Below, piece after piece: positions 41,798-52,924 of a stretch of 64,000 nucleotides of DNA. The first letter of the stretch is position 1. Each line of letters starts with the position of its first letter. The stretch lies in contig NC_135362.1 of assembly GCF_051622035.1 (NCBI RefSeq), positions 25,877,001 to 25,941,000 of the forward strand, given 5' to 3'. A model generated the notes under the pieces. The model saw only the letters and a list, made by a program, of their open reading frames with translations. It had not been told where the DNA came from and searched no databases. This DNA comes from Arctopsyche grandis (taxonomy: Eukaryota > Arthropoda > Insecta > Trichoptera > Hydropsychidae). The position numbers were made by a program, and so were the translations under genes.

Positions 41798-44433
41798 TTC
41801 CCTACGCATGTTAACATGGAATGCAAACGGACTCAATCAGAGAGTCCATGAACTTGAAGTGTTTCTAAAGACAAACAACATCGATCTAGCACTAATATCA
41901 GAAACACACTTTTCACAAAGAAGTTACATAAAGATAAACGGATACTCGGCTTATTGGACAACACATCCTAGTGAACGAGCTCGCGGTGGTACTGCTATTT
42001 TAATCAAAAAAAATATCCAGCACTTCGAACAAAAAGATATCAGAGAACCATTCATGCAAGCTACTATCATCACAATTAAATATGGCAATGCTGACTTAAA
42101 TATTGCTGCAGCATATTGTCCTCCAAAGCATACCATCACAAAATACCAATTTATAAACATCTTTAATTCCCTTGGGCCAAGATTTATTATTGGAGGAGAC
42201 TACAACGTTAAACATACAGCTTGGGGATCACGACTTATAACTCCTGGTAAAGGAAACAACCTTCTATACGCGATTCAGAGCTCCTCGTGCGAGTATCATT
42301 CCTCACAAAAACCAACCTTCTGGCCGACCGACAGTAAAAAGGTACCAGATTTAATTGACTTTTTTATATCCAAAGGAATAGCCCCAAACCACATTGAGGT
42401 CGAAGGAATAGAGGACCTTACTTCTGATCACACACCAGTGCTAATGACACTGAGCACACTGGTAATTAAAAGAATAAGGAGACAGAACCTGACAAATAAA
42501 CGCACTAACTGGGATATGTTCAGGAAAAAACTAGACCAATCAATAAATTTAATAGTGAAACTTAAAACTATAGAAGATCTCGAACTACACACTCAAAATT
42601 TTATTGACTCTGTACGAGAGGCTGCGAAAGAAGCTACACCTGTACCAAAAGAAAAACCAGACCAAATCATTAATTACCCCATGGAAATTAGACAATTGAT
42701 TAAAGAAAGACGTAGAACAAGACGAATATGGCATAGAACCAGAAATATTGCAGACAAAAGAGAATTTAACCACATAAGTAACAAAGTTAACCGACTTATT
42801 AAAGAGCATAAACAAAATTGTTTTGAAAAATATTTGGAAGGTTTGGGCCCTGCAGCTGATAAAAATCACTCACTATGGAAAGCAACTAGGAAATTCAAAC
42901 GACCAATTCTACAAATACCACCTCTGAAAAATGCGCAAGGAGAGTGGATAAGAAGCAACAAAGAAAAAGCTGAGCTGTTTGCACAACACTTAGAGACAGT
43001 ATTCCAACCACACAATATTCAATCTGATGCTGATTATACACCAATGTATCAACCACAGCAACTAATCAAAACTGTCACCCCTATGGAAGTAGCTAAAGAA
43101 ATAGACGAAATAGCTAAAGAAATATTGACGAAATCTCACCGGGACTATTCAAGGAACTTTCAAAAAAGGCTATTATCATGCTAACATACTTATACAATGC
43201 ATGTTTCCGGCTCAAGCATGTGCCAGAGTGCTTCAAAACTGCTCAAATCATAATGTTGAAGAAACCTGAAAAGTCACTCGAACAAGTGACATCATACAGA
43301 CCAATATCCTTGTTGCCTGCGATCTCTAAGCTATTCGAAAAACTATTATTAAAAAGACTCAAGCCCTTAACCGATGTTCCCGACTTCCAATTTGGATTTA
43401 GGTCGAAACATTCTACCATCGATCAAGTGCACCGTGTTATTTCAAAAATAGAGCAATCGCTAGAGGAAAAAAAGTATTGTCCAGCTGTATTTCTTGATGT
43501 CTCACAGGCCTTCGACAGGGTATGGCACGAAGGACTTATCCACAAAATCAGCAAGTCATTACCTGGAAATTATGTCAAATTACTGGAATCATACTTATCC
43601 GGACGCAAATTCAGAGTTGCTCATGAGGAGGCATTCTCTAACTTTTTCACAGCCTCTGCAGGAGTACCACAGGGAAGCGTAATAGGGCCTATACTGTACC
43701 TGATATACACTGCTGACATCCCGACAAGCGAAGAGACATTCATTGGAACATTTGCAGATGACACAGTCATTATGTCATCGAGCGAGTCACAGAAGGAAGC
43801 ATTTGAACGCCTGCAGCGTGCACTGGACAAGATCAGCAAATGGACCAAGGACTGGAAAATGAAACTCAACGAGCTAAAATCAATGCAGGTCACATTTGCA
43901 CTGCGACGAAATAGTGTCAGCACTCAGACTTTCATAAACGGAATCCAAGTTCCACAAGCTTTGTCAGCTAAATATTTAGGACTGCATCTTGACTCAAGGC
44001 TTACGTGGAGGCATCACATTAAAAAAAAATAGAACAGATTCGAATTAAACAAAGAGAAATGCATTGGCTAATAGGAAGACACTCCAAATTAGACCTACAA
44101 TGCAAAAAACTGATATACCAGGCAATCGTGAAGCCAATATGGACATATGGCATACAACTGTGGGGATGCAGTAAGCCATCCAATATCGAAAAAATGCAAA
44201 GATGTCAAAACCAGTTTTTGAGGATTATCACCGATGCATATCGCTTCGTCACAAATGAAGAGATCCACAAGGACCTTAAAATCAAAAAAGTAAAAGAAGT
44301 CATCCGAGAATGCGCCGGGAGGCACGAGTTGAGACTACACCGTCACCCTAACATAGAAGCGTTGCAGCTATTGGACACAACTCACCAGCAGAGGCGTTTA
44401 AAGCGAAAAAAGCCTCACGAATTGGTGTTCTGA
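41787..44433 (+). pseudogene. Jockey-like ORF2, AP endonuclease and reverse transcriptase, two frameshifts
   Basis: The start MTDNSLRMLTWNANGL at 41787 overlaps the end of ORF1. Endonuclease motifs: WNANG, ISETH, GGDYN and SDHTPV. The first frame breaks near 43130-43150, where a small loss removes the usual APGYD segment before the reverse transcriptase. The second frame (to about 44030) has YRPISLL, FLDVSQAFD, AGVPQGSVIGPILYL and FADDT. A second shift in the A-run at 44022-44030 moves to a third frame with WTYGIQLWG and ERM-like C-terminal sequence, ending PHELVF at 44433. With ORF1 also broken and the 5' end missing, the element is dead. Confidence 0.85.
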
Positions 44434-44586
44434 ATGTGAGAGATTCAGAAGCCCAATTCACAATTTTGGGGACGGAGTGATGATTCCGTAGTGCCCGTAC
44501 ATGATCTGAAGAGCAACGATATCGCTGGTGATGATTTATCGGGAATCGATAAGATGGCACCAAAAAAAAAAAAAAAAAAAAAAAAA

Positions 44587-44940
44587 CATGACTAATCTAA
44601 TAGTAAACATTTTATTAAATTTATTTGATTAGTTTTATTTTATATAAATTTATTTGAATACTCATTTATTTATTTTATTAAATTGACTCTCACGAACAAA
44701 CAAAGCTATATACTCTTTCGAAATTATATGTATACCAGAATCCGAAGAGAAATCGGGTAGGGCTTCGCCCCCTAGGAGGCTTCACCTCCAGCGGCTGCGT
44801 CTGCGCCCTTGGCGCCTCCACCCCCCGGGACTTCGAATCCTTTGAAACGAAAAAAATCGAATCGGCGCCTATGAATCGAAAAAAAAATCGATTGTGTTGT
44901 TGCTAAAATATACGATAACAAACAACTACAGGTGAATATA
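44587..44940 (-). mobile_element. Rest of the split Helitron-related element, with GC-rich segment
   Basis: GACTAATCTAATAG and following bases continue the sequence cut at 40890. Further on, CTTTCGAAATTATATG, then GGGCTTCGCCC and a G+C-rich stretch (44757-44830), and GGCGCC with CGATTTTTTT blocks match parts of the element at 60922..62761, in a different order. The outer (5') end was not fixed. Confidence 0.45.
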
Positions 44941-44974
44941 TGTACATATAATATGTACAATATTTGGAAGTTCC

Positions 44975-45025
44975 AATTTATCTGGCTTCATTGCTGTAAC
45001 GGTTCCAATAAATCGATATCTTCTG
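44975..45025 (+). mobile_element. SINE body fragment
   Basis: AATTTATCTGGCTTCATTGC and GTAACGGTTCCAATAAATCG match the body of the SINE that begins 180 bp further on. Confidence 0.45.
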
Positions 45026-45203
45026 CCCCAGTTTTTCACAAGTTGAAGTTTGTAGCATCTCGAATTTGTCGATTCTTATAAATATCCTACCTACATTCTC
45101 ATATAAAATTTATTTCTCGCAAAATTTGCAGTAGGTATATCAAAATTTGTTGATTGTACCAGTTTGTCCATAGAATTCTGTATTATATTCTATATAAATA
45201 TAT

Positions 45204-45665
45204 AGCCAGCAGTATGGCTTGGTGGTTGCATTTATGATTACCATCGAGAGGTTACCGGGTTCGATCCCGATCGTGCTAATCTTTAATGCTGCTGGTCAGA
45301 CTTGGGTATTTGTGACTCCAAGTCAATCGTTTTCTATAAGAGTTTGCCAATTTATCTGATTTCATTGTTGAAACGGTTTCAACAAATTGGCAAAAACAAT
45401 CCTACCCGCTATGTCACAAATATCTAAATTTGATTTATGTACAATATATAAAAAATTATGTACAAGTCTAAATCCATAGATGTCTCTATGGATTAATTCA
45501 TTAATTAATTAATTCTTAATTTCGTGTTCTTCAGCCTCTCGAAATACAGCGATTTATATAATAAACAATGCTGCAATGTTTGTAATTAATTGTCTAGGAA
45601 GGCGCATTGGGGTTAACTGTTAGGCCTTCCTGGTATATATCTATGTAAAAATAAAATGTATATTT
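45204..45665 (+). mobile_element. tRNA-derived SINE, second head type, full length
   Basis: The head GCCAGCAGTATGGCTTGGTG has an A-box-like TGGCTTGGTGG and a B box GGTTCGATCCC, unlike the head of the 5595 and 9338 copies. From CTGCTGGTCAGAC on, body and 3' end (GGAAGGCGCATTGGGGTTAA, GGCCTTCCTGG) are those of the same family. Tail about AAAATAAAATG. Confidence 0.8.
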
Positions 45666-46170
45666 AATTGTACTGCATGTTTGAAATTGTTAGTAGTTAT
45701 GTACAAAAAATAATCTAACCATATGTGTCGTCTTGGGGTAATTCCTGTCATGGCTCCTTTAATAGAAATGTATGTGGTAAAATAAAACATTACTTGCATA
45801 CTTATTTCTCACATGTATTTATTTGTATAAATTTCGATGAAAACGTTTTCGTTGGTCAACTTAAGGAAAAGGTTGAGACTTCTATGTTTAATGGAAGCAA
45901 ATAGAAAATACACATTAAATGTACATACATACATACATGTATGTATGTGTATTTGGAAATGAAATCCCTTTTTTCAATAGTAAAATTTGTTTAATATTAT
46001 TCATATACATACATATTAATACATTGTATGAGAATATGTAGATAATCTACATAATTAAATACGTTTTATATTTGATATTTCAAATATTTTTAAATATTTT
46101 TACATTTGATATTTCAAAATTTGTAATTCAATAATGGATTAAGATACAATTAAACTATACGTAGATAAAA
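45666..46170. other. Non-coding between the kelch genes
   Basis: A 35-bp block at 45727-45760 recurs inverted at 63838-63872 (GACAGGAATTACCCCAAG on the minus strand). Otherwise microsatellite and AT-rich DNA. Confidence 0.4.
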
Positions 46171-49100
46171 TTAATCTTTTATCATTTCTAATGATACTGA
46201 GAAGACATATGCTTTTTCACGGCCATTATTCAATGGTCCGATTTCACGCCATATATCTCTAGCCACGTCATATTCTTCCACTATCATCTCACTCATCAAA
46301 GAGTTCCCGTCACTACCTCCTAAATTAAAAAATATATGTTTTTGGCTTAATTTTATAATATGAACCGTTATATTTGAAATTGGCTTAAGTCCACTTTTCT
46401 TAATTTCAAAAAATATCTCGCAAAACGTTAAATATAATGTTTCACGTTTAACAATATTTAAAAATACCGGTGGCCTGTAATACGTTAATAACGAAAAAAG
46501 TGATAACAATTTGTAACTGAATTTTTGGAATTGTATATTGGAATTTTGCCACTTTCAAATATAGTCAAAGTTTTATGTGATTAATTTGTTCAACTTACCT
46601 ATTGCTAACAAAGTCCCGTTATAAAAATTAGAGAATACTGTAATACCGTATCTCGCCATGCCCAAGCTAGCAACAAATGTCCATTTGTCGGAATTTGGAT
46701 CGTATCGCTCTACGCTGGTATATCTTTCCGATGGGGATGTATCTAATTTTTTACCGCCGATTGCGTACAGATTTCCACCGAAAGCCGTTACCTGTGTATT
46801 TCAATGCAGTCATATAGTAATAAAATATATTTGAGTTAAAACTGAGGCTGAGGGAAAGGGTGTTCACAATACATCTTATATATATTTTAATAGCTACTGA
46901 TCTACTGATCATTTTCTATTTTACAATTTAAATTTAATTTTGTTAGTAAACGTAGTATTATATTATTCTAATGTTAATGTACAGCATAATAGGAAAAAGA
47001 GCTCAAAAACCTATTTATAATTCTTATAAATGCTCATAATATATCTAATACATAATATTAATTAAAGACTCTCTAAAGTCGATGACCTAAAGCAGATTGT
47101 GTTTAGGTAGTCTGTTGTAATCACCGAGACTCTTCACAAGTTTGTTAGTATGGTTATTAGTGATTCTGTCATATAATCTAATGGTTAGTCTGCTAGTAAT
47201 GTCTGTGACTAACGGAATATTATTTATGACATGCAGTTTTTTCATGCTATTATACATGGGTGTGTTATAAATTATTTTTAGGGAATTATTTATTTTTATT
47301 GGGAGCTTGGAAAGATTAGTATTTGGGGCGTTATTCCATACAGGTGAAGCATAGGTTAATAATGGTAAAATGAGCGCGCGATTTAATTTTATTTTATTTT
47401 GAGTTGATAAAGAACTATGACGATTACCATGTAAAATTGGGAAATTTAAGGAGTATTAAAAGTGATCGCGTATGATCACAAACGAATAAAGTACACGTAC
47501 CCCAGGCCACATCCTCGGAACGCTCATCGACGAACATGTTCTCCAAGTTTTGGTAATTGGGTTGAAAGCTTCCACCAATGAGGATGATGAATCATTTATC
47601 CAACCTCCAACTAAATAGATTTCGTCATTCAATACGGCAACTCCACATGCTCGACGATTTACAGATAAAGATGGCATCTCGTTCCAAATATTGTTTGACA
47701 AATCGTACCTTAAAATGAAATTAATATAAGAATATATGTATAGGAGGAAAATTCTGTAACCACATCTGCTTCTTCGTCAGCTTTGAATCGACTTTTGGAA
47801 GTTTGCACGTGTTATGATGCAGAACGATTCAATATAATACGATTAAATCGATGGTCTTGATATTTTGACACGGCCCAGGCCCTCATTTTGTTCCCAACAT
47901 AATTTTGGATGAACAAAATCTTGTAAACGTGCGTGAAGTCAAATACCTGGGACACTTGCTGACGGTAAATCTATGCGATAACAGTGACATCGAAAGTCAA
48001 AAAAGAGCACTACGCGTAAGATCAAATATGCGTCAATTAATCATGTTATTTTGTACAATTATTTATGTAATTTTGTACTAGCCTCTATACTGGAGAACTA
48101 TGGACGAAATACTATACTATACTGGAGACAATTAAGAGGATAAAGGAGTAATACAATAACGGTTACCGTGCTTTCTTTCGGCTACCAAGAAAGAGTTTGT
48201 AGAAGAGCGAGTGTCTCACTTTGAGGCCTGTGTATTTGCATCGTCAAATTATTTTCTAGCGCCGCGACTACTCATTTCCGTTCATTACTGTATAATCAGT
48301 GGATAAACTAACTAGCAATTGATTAATTAAAATGTATTTCGATTCGACAAACATATGTACGTCACAACTAAACCACTGCCAAAACGTGTATACAATATAA
48401 TACAAAAAGAAAAAAACTTCTATATATACCGATCACTACTAATGTTTCCGTTTGGCAAAGAATTTACCGCCGTCTATTGAAAATTTATTTAATTAATTAA
48501 ATTTTCTATTGGTATTTTATATTGTTTATATGGATGTAGGTAAGTAGGTGGTTTTTACCATTTTTTTCATATTAAACAATTAAATATAAATATTAAATTA
48601 AATACATTTAAAATGTATTTGAAAATAAATCAGCTGATAACTAAAAATAATTGTATGTGATGTATGTATTTAAGCTTATTGTAAAAAACTAAATGTATGT
48701 AAGCTTATTGTAAATCATATTAACAATTACATATGTAGATACAATATAACATCTTATTGAATACTTATCTCGCAGATAAAACTCCGTGAAGAGATATACT
48801 TTTAGCCGTGAAATGTCAGATCTGACATATTTGGCCAAAAATCAATATATATATCGTGTATTACATTACATGAAGCTAGACGCCAAATTTGAAATTTATA
48901 CATACATATGAGAGTTAAAACTATAAATATTTAAATATTAGAGATAACGAGAACCTATAGAGCAAATTTTATAAAATATAGAGGCGTTTAAAAAATTAAA
49001 ATCTGATATGGCCATATCACGGCGAACAGGTTGGAAGACACGGGACGAACGCTTGTTAAACGCCAGGAAGGTCTACGGGACCCGTTTTTAAAACGCGTTG

Positions 49101-52100
49101 TATACGATATTTTATCTCCAACGTAATGGCAGACGATACATTAACGTATATTGATGACCAAAATGAGCAATATGGCAAAGTATGAAAACGATCGGATAAG
49201 AGATAAGAGATATAAAAATATGACCACTAACACGAAAACCATGTGAAATGCAAGGAGGTATGTAAAAAATCGAACACGCGAGCAACGACACATTTATTTT
49301 ACTTTTTTTTTATTTAATAACTAAATAATGTCAACACCCATGCTATGATAAGGTACAGCACGACGATAGGGATCGCACTATTCACTCTAAAAAAAAAAAA
49401 AAATTTTTCATCAATATCCCGATTATGTTTTAGATTCATTTCATACAAAGATTTTTAATGATTCTGAGAGGTTTTGAAAAGAGTTGAAAAATCTATTTTG
49501 AGTAGGGGGTTACTTTGTATCCCATATCGCTGCGCGTGTGATTTTTGAGGTATCTGTACTCGAGGGTTAAACGATAGCAAGGAGACTATTTCATACTATG
49601 TAGTGTTGTGCCCGGGGAAATTTCATTGCTTGGGGTATGGAAAAAGTTATTAAATAAAAAAAAATAAAAGAGTTGTCTCGGTAATGTGTTCGATCCACAC
49701 GCGGTCATATTTTTTTCAAATACCTTTTAATTATATGTATTTATATTTAATTGTTTAATATGAAAAATAAGGTAAAAACCTACCTACTTATAAACAATAT
49801 AAAACACAAATAGAAAAGTTAATTAATTTTGAAGAGATGGCGCTAAATGCTCGTGAGACTATTTTCCTAGAGGAAAATTTGGTAGAAATAGTATATATAG
49901 GTTTATTCTTCTTATATTATAACGAAACGAAACGACTATTATACTACGGCGAGCGTTATCGCAGACAGAATAGAACTATTATATATGATATATGTATTTG
50001 AATATATGCTTCATCATAATGTGAATGATTTGATGTATGTATTTATTTAATGTAAAATTGTCTTGTCGTACCTTTCAACCGATGTGTTGGGACCGCCAAA
50101 CACATACACATAATCATTCAAAACCGCTGCTTGAGGATATTGACGGGAAAACGTCATCGGTTGAAGTTTTGTCAATACACCACTAGTCAAATTAAGGCTC
50201 TCTACCTGAAAATCATAATACATATGTATATCGATGCACAATTTTACAGTGATTTATCAAATCGGAATAAAATGAAATATAAGAATGTTCATTTACATAC
50301 AACATTTGTTACGACATTACTGTCGACACCACCCAGGATTAGAAATTTGTCTTGGACTTGTACGATGCCAAAGTTTGACCTATCACCTACATTCAAATCG
50401 CCAAATTTTATCCAGTTTTTATTGGTCTGAACGTACTCTTCGATAACTTGAGATGGCTAAAATACAATTTCAACCGAATGATGATAAATCGGTAAGACTT
50501 AACATTGAGATGTGTATCTACATATGTATGTTAATATGAGCCGTTATATTTGAAATTGGCGGAAGTCGAATTTTCAGTTCGAAAAACACTCTTTCTGTTT
50601 GATTTACTTCATAAATTGTGAACACTTCCGTAGATTCGATATGTCCAGAATCTCGGAAAAGCATAATAAACGTATTACAGGCCAACAGCATTATTAAAAA
50701 TTGCTAAACACAAATTATTATATCTAATGCTTTGCGAAATATTTATCGAAATGATGAAAAGTGTATTTATCTACTTTCAAATATAACGCCTCACGGGTAC
50801 ATAGGTACATTAGGCCGAAGCGAAAGATGCGAATTTTGGATTTTTGGCGATGGAAACCCTTAATTTTATATACATACAATATACTCAAGGAAGTTCTCAA
50901 TGACTTTTTTTTTTAAATAATCACAGGAACATGAAAAAATGACGATTTTCTTAAAATTGAAAAAAAAAAACAAATAGGACATTTTTAAAAATATATTAAT
51001 AAATTTTTTTTATATTTAACGTTCCCTTGATACGATGAAAGTTTTCCACTAGGTCAAGCTATCCATCTATAGGAAATCTAAAATTCACGTTTTTCCCTTC
51101 CGCCTAATATATTATATATACATATAAGTGGCGTGCCTTTATACATATAAGTGGAATCCCTTAAATTTTACGTCAAAAATATTTTCATACCGTTTGTTTT
51201 CTGAATTTCTTGGTTTTATTTCTCTTTCATTTATGTAGTTTTGATTACGTGATTATGATATATACGATCTTTTATCTGATACAAAATTGACATAAACGAG
51301 CATCCCCGTTGAAAGGCCGTAGCCGTCTGCGCGACCGGTGCTTGTTTCCCATCAAGCTTGTATTACCATGGATGCTGAAGTTCTCTTCAAATCTTTTGCG
51401 CATGCGCACAAGTGAGCAGTCACTCTTCCGTATGCGCATGAGTGAGACGACTCTACAGTCGTCTCGCTCGCGCGACACTTGCTCTGGAAGCAAAATCTCC
51501 TTTTGCGTATGTATGGACTTGATTAGTTTTTTTTTATGTATGGACTTTGCTTTGTTCGTTGATTGATATTTCGTACGTTACGTCCCAAGTTATTTATTTT
51601 TTTATTTTATTGAATTTATTGCGTCCTAAATTATTATTTATTATGGCCCTAAATATAAATAGCCAAAGTAACAATGCAAGTGGATTTATCGCCTTTTAAT
51701 AATAATTGCAATTGTTTAATTAAAGATGTATTAAATAGGACATTTTCTTCTCTACCATATAATGAAAAAGAGATTATTGTTAAGAGCCCAAAACCCACAC
51801 CAATATATGGAATATTCATTCAAAAACCAAAACATAACAAAGACATTTTAATAAATATAAATATGACAATTTTTGGAAAAATAAAATAAAATTTTGGACA
51901 GCATCCTTGTCCAAAATGCTGCAAAAAGATGCTGTCCAAAGTTTTTAAAGAATAAAAGCTTTGGACAGCATCCTTTGGTTGAAAAGTCACCGCACGCCAC
52001 TGATACATACACGATTTGATAGAAACAATTTGTTTGATACTCCTTTTATAGAAAACAATATGGACAGTAAAATAAAATATTGTAATGTGGTACAAACCGG

Positions 52101-52172
52101 ATAAATGCTACCTCCAATCAGGATTACTCTGTCAACTTGTCTCTCATTATTTTTTAAAGCGTTTTTAATCAT
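46171..52172 (-). CDS. Kelch-repeat beta-propeller protein (copy B), six exons, 304 aa
   Basis: Paralogue of the gene at 38124..40229, spliced by eye. Coding exons on the minus strand are 52172-52098, 50456-50301, 50205-50072, 47708-47501, 46791-46599 and 46319-46171; all borders are GT..AG, phases 0,0,2,0,1 as in copy A, and exon 4 has the same length (208 nt) in both. The joined frame is 915 nt ending in TAA. It starts MIKNALKNNERQVDRVILIGG, so its N-terminus is 12 residues longer than in copy A. Six kelch diglycines lie near residues 20, 67, 114, 156, 203 and 256; the loop after the third is six residues shorter than in copy A. The C-terminus is longer and unrelated (ends SVSLEMIKD). No BTB or BACK domain is present. 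Introns 1, 3, 4 and 5 hold transposons (hAT-like element, MITEs, LINE fragments, inverted repeat). No frame damage is seen, so it is probably functional. Confidence 0.8.
46361..46565. mobile_element. MITE, family M, copy 4, inverted, in intron 5 of kelch copy B
   Basis: Ends TGAACCGTTATATTTGAAAT and GCCACTTTCAAATATAG. The core is in the opposite orientation to the other copies (ATTTAAAAATACCGGTGGCC). Confidence 0.6.
47070..47391 (-). pseudogene. Jockey-like ORF2 C-terminal fragment in intron 4 of kelch copy B
   Basis: The minus strand reads RALILPLLTYASPVWNN, then KIIYNTPMYNSMKKLHVI, TSRLTIRLYDRI and KLVKSLGDYNRLPKHNLL before a stop. This is the typical C-terminus of Jockey-clade ORF2. The same family is found degraded at 24640..24885. 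Confidence 0.75.
47870..48290 (+). pseudogene. Reverse transcriptase fragment in intron 3 of kelch copy B
   Basis: Reading forward from 47901: NIILDEQNLVNVREVKYLGH, then DIESQKRALRVRSNM, a motif pair found after the catalytic box in non-LTR reverse transcriptases. Further on, in another frame, NNGYRAFFRLPRKS. Stops and frame changes show it is dead. It belongs to a different LINE family from the others in this window. Confidence 0.65.
48460..49860. mobile_element. Inverted-repeat element in intron 3 of kelch copy B, about 1.4 kb
   Basis: The left arm (about 48470-48600) and right arm (about 49725-49850, reverse-complemented) share TTTTATATTGTTTATA, the GTAGGT repeats, GGTTTTTACC and TCATATTAAACAATTAAATATAAATA, and further out CGCC(G/A)TCT..TTAATTAA..TTTCTATT. 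No transposase frame in between. Exact ends and target duplication not found. A Helitron-like 3' end (GGGCACAACACTA on the minus strand, about 49605) lies inside. Confidence 0.5.
50537..50793. mobile_element. MITE, family M, copy 5, in intron 1 of kelch copy B
   Basis: Ends TGAGCCGTTATATTTGAAAT and ACTTTCAAATATAACGCCTCA, inverted; core as in the other copies. Confidence 0.7.
51397..51408. promoter_or_regulatory. TGCGCATGCGCA palindrome (NRF1/EWG-type site)
   Basis: A perfect 12-bp match to the palindromic NRF1/Erect-wing binding consensus, with a second GCGCATG nearby (about 51435). It lies inside the hAT-like element, in intron 1 of kelch copy B. Binding is not shown. Confidence 0.35.
51674..51889 (+). 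pseudogene. Remnant of a hAT transposase N-terminal region (zf-TTF-like)
   Basis: The 71-codon frame contains LPYNEKEIIVKSPKPTPIYG and FIQKPKHNK, which resembles the start of TTF-type zinc-finger hAT transposases (pattern around RPTP and QKPK). No zinc ligands or catalytic domain follow before the stop at 51887. The resemblance is from memory of the family pattern. Its position inside a hAT-like element supports the reading. Confidence 0.4.
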
Positions 52173-52716
52173 TTTGTGACTGTTTGCCAGTTAACTGTTC
52201 AAATTTTAAATAACCTGAAATTATCAAAACAAACAATATAAAAATAGTATTTTTAAAATTAACATGTACAAGTTGAACTGTTCAAATACAATTTATCAAT
52301 TACAAACAAAGAAACGAATAATATTTTTAAGACTAAGTCGACATTGTCCCGCACTGCATTTATATTTAAATTTAGCTTCTAATACATATATAATATCATA
52401 TGTGCATTTGTACATATGTACAATGTATGTATGTGCTAGGGCTATCAAATATTTATCGAGTTCAACTATTAAAATATCGAATAGTGCATAACGAAGTATT
52501 CAAATACTCGAATATACTCTTAAATTTTCAAAATGACAAAAACTTACGTTAGGTACATTCATATTCAATAAGCATAGGTTATGTTACATTATAAAAAAAA
52601 CACCTTGTAAAAACAATACAATTATATGTATGATATAAATTATTCTAATATTTTTAATTTTATAAAAATAATTGTTAATTTAGGTTACTTTAAATTATCC
52701 ACATATATGTATATAT

Positions 52717-52740
52717 CTTCATCATCATCTACAGCCGATC
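52717..52740 (-). mobile_element. Tiny 3' end of an RTE LINE
   Basis: CTTCATCATCATCTACAGCC matches the left ends of the two full RTE copies, (ATC)n followed by TTACAGCC, but only about 20 bp of the element are present: an extreme 5' truncation. Confidence 0.4.
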
Positions 52741-52924
52741 GTACATATGTACATCATCATCATCGTCATACATAATTCTTTGTTCAAGTTTTCTACAAAT
52801 GTATGTATGTATGTATGTATACCCACGTACATATGTATGTATTAAATTATTGCATAATTTAAAGAAGATTATGTATGTACATATATGTATATATGTATAT
52901 TTATATTAATTATTACCTTCTGGT

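Larger units (their letters stand above)
40891..44586 (+). mobile_element. Jockey-like LINE, 5'-truncated within ORF1, nested in a Helitron-related element
   Basis: It begins mid-ORF1 at 40891, carries ORF1, ORF2 and a short 3'UTR, and ends in a poly(A) run of 25 bases (44562-44586). The target GCTTAAACAT continues after the tail as AACATGACTAATC; AAACAT (40885-40890, 44584-44589) is the target duplication. The uninterrupted arrangement is visible at about 13545-13570. Confidence 0.8.
51126..52002 (+). mobile_element. hAT-like non-autonomous transposon in intron 1 of kelch copy B
   Basis: The left end AAGTGGCGTGCC and the right end, reverse-complemented, CAGTGGCGTGCGG fit hAT-type CAGTGGCGTGC termini. 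The flanks ATACATAT (51118-51125) and ATACATAC (52003-52010) form a 7-of-8 match, as expected of an 8-bp duplication. It ends less than 100 bp from the splice donor of the first coding exon. The right part has TTTGGACAGCATC repeats (51892-51975). Confidence 0.65.
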
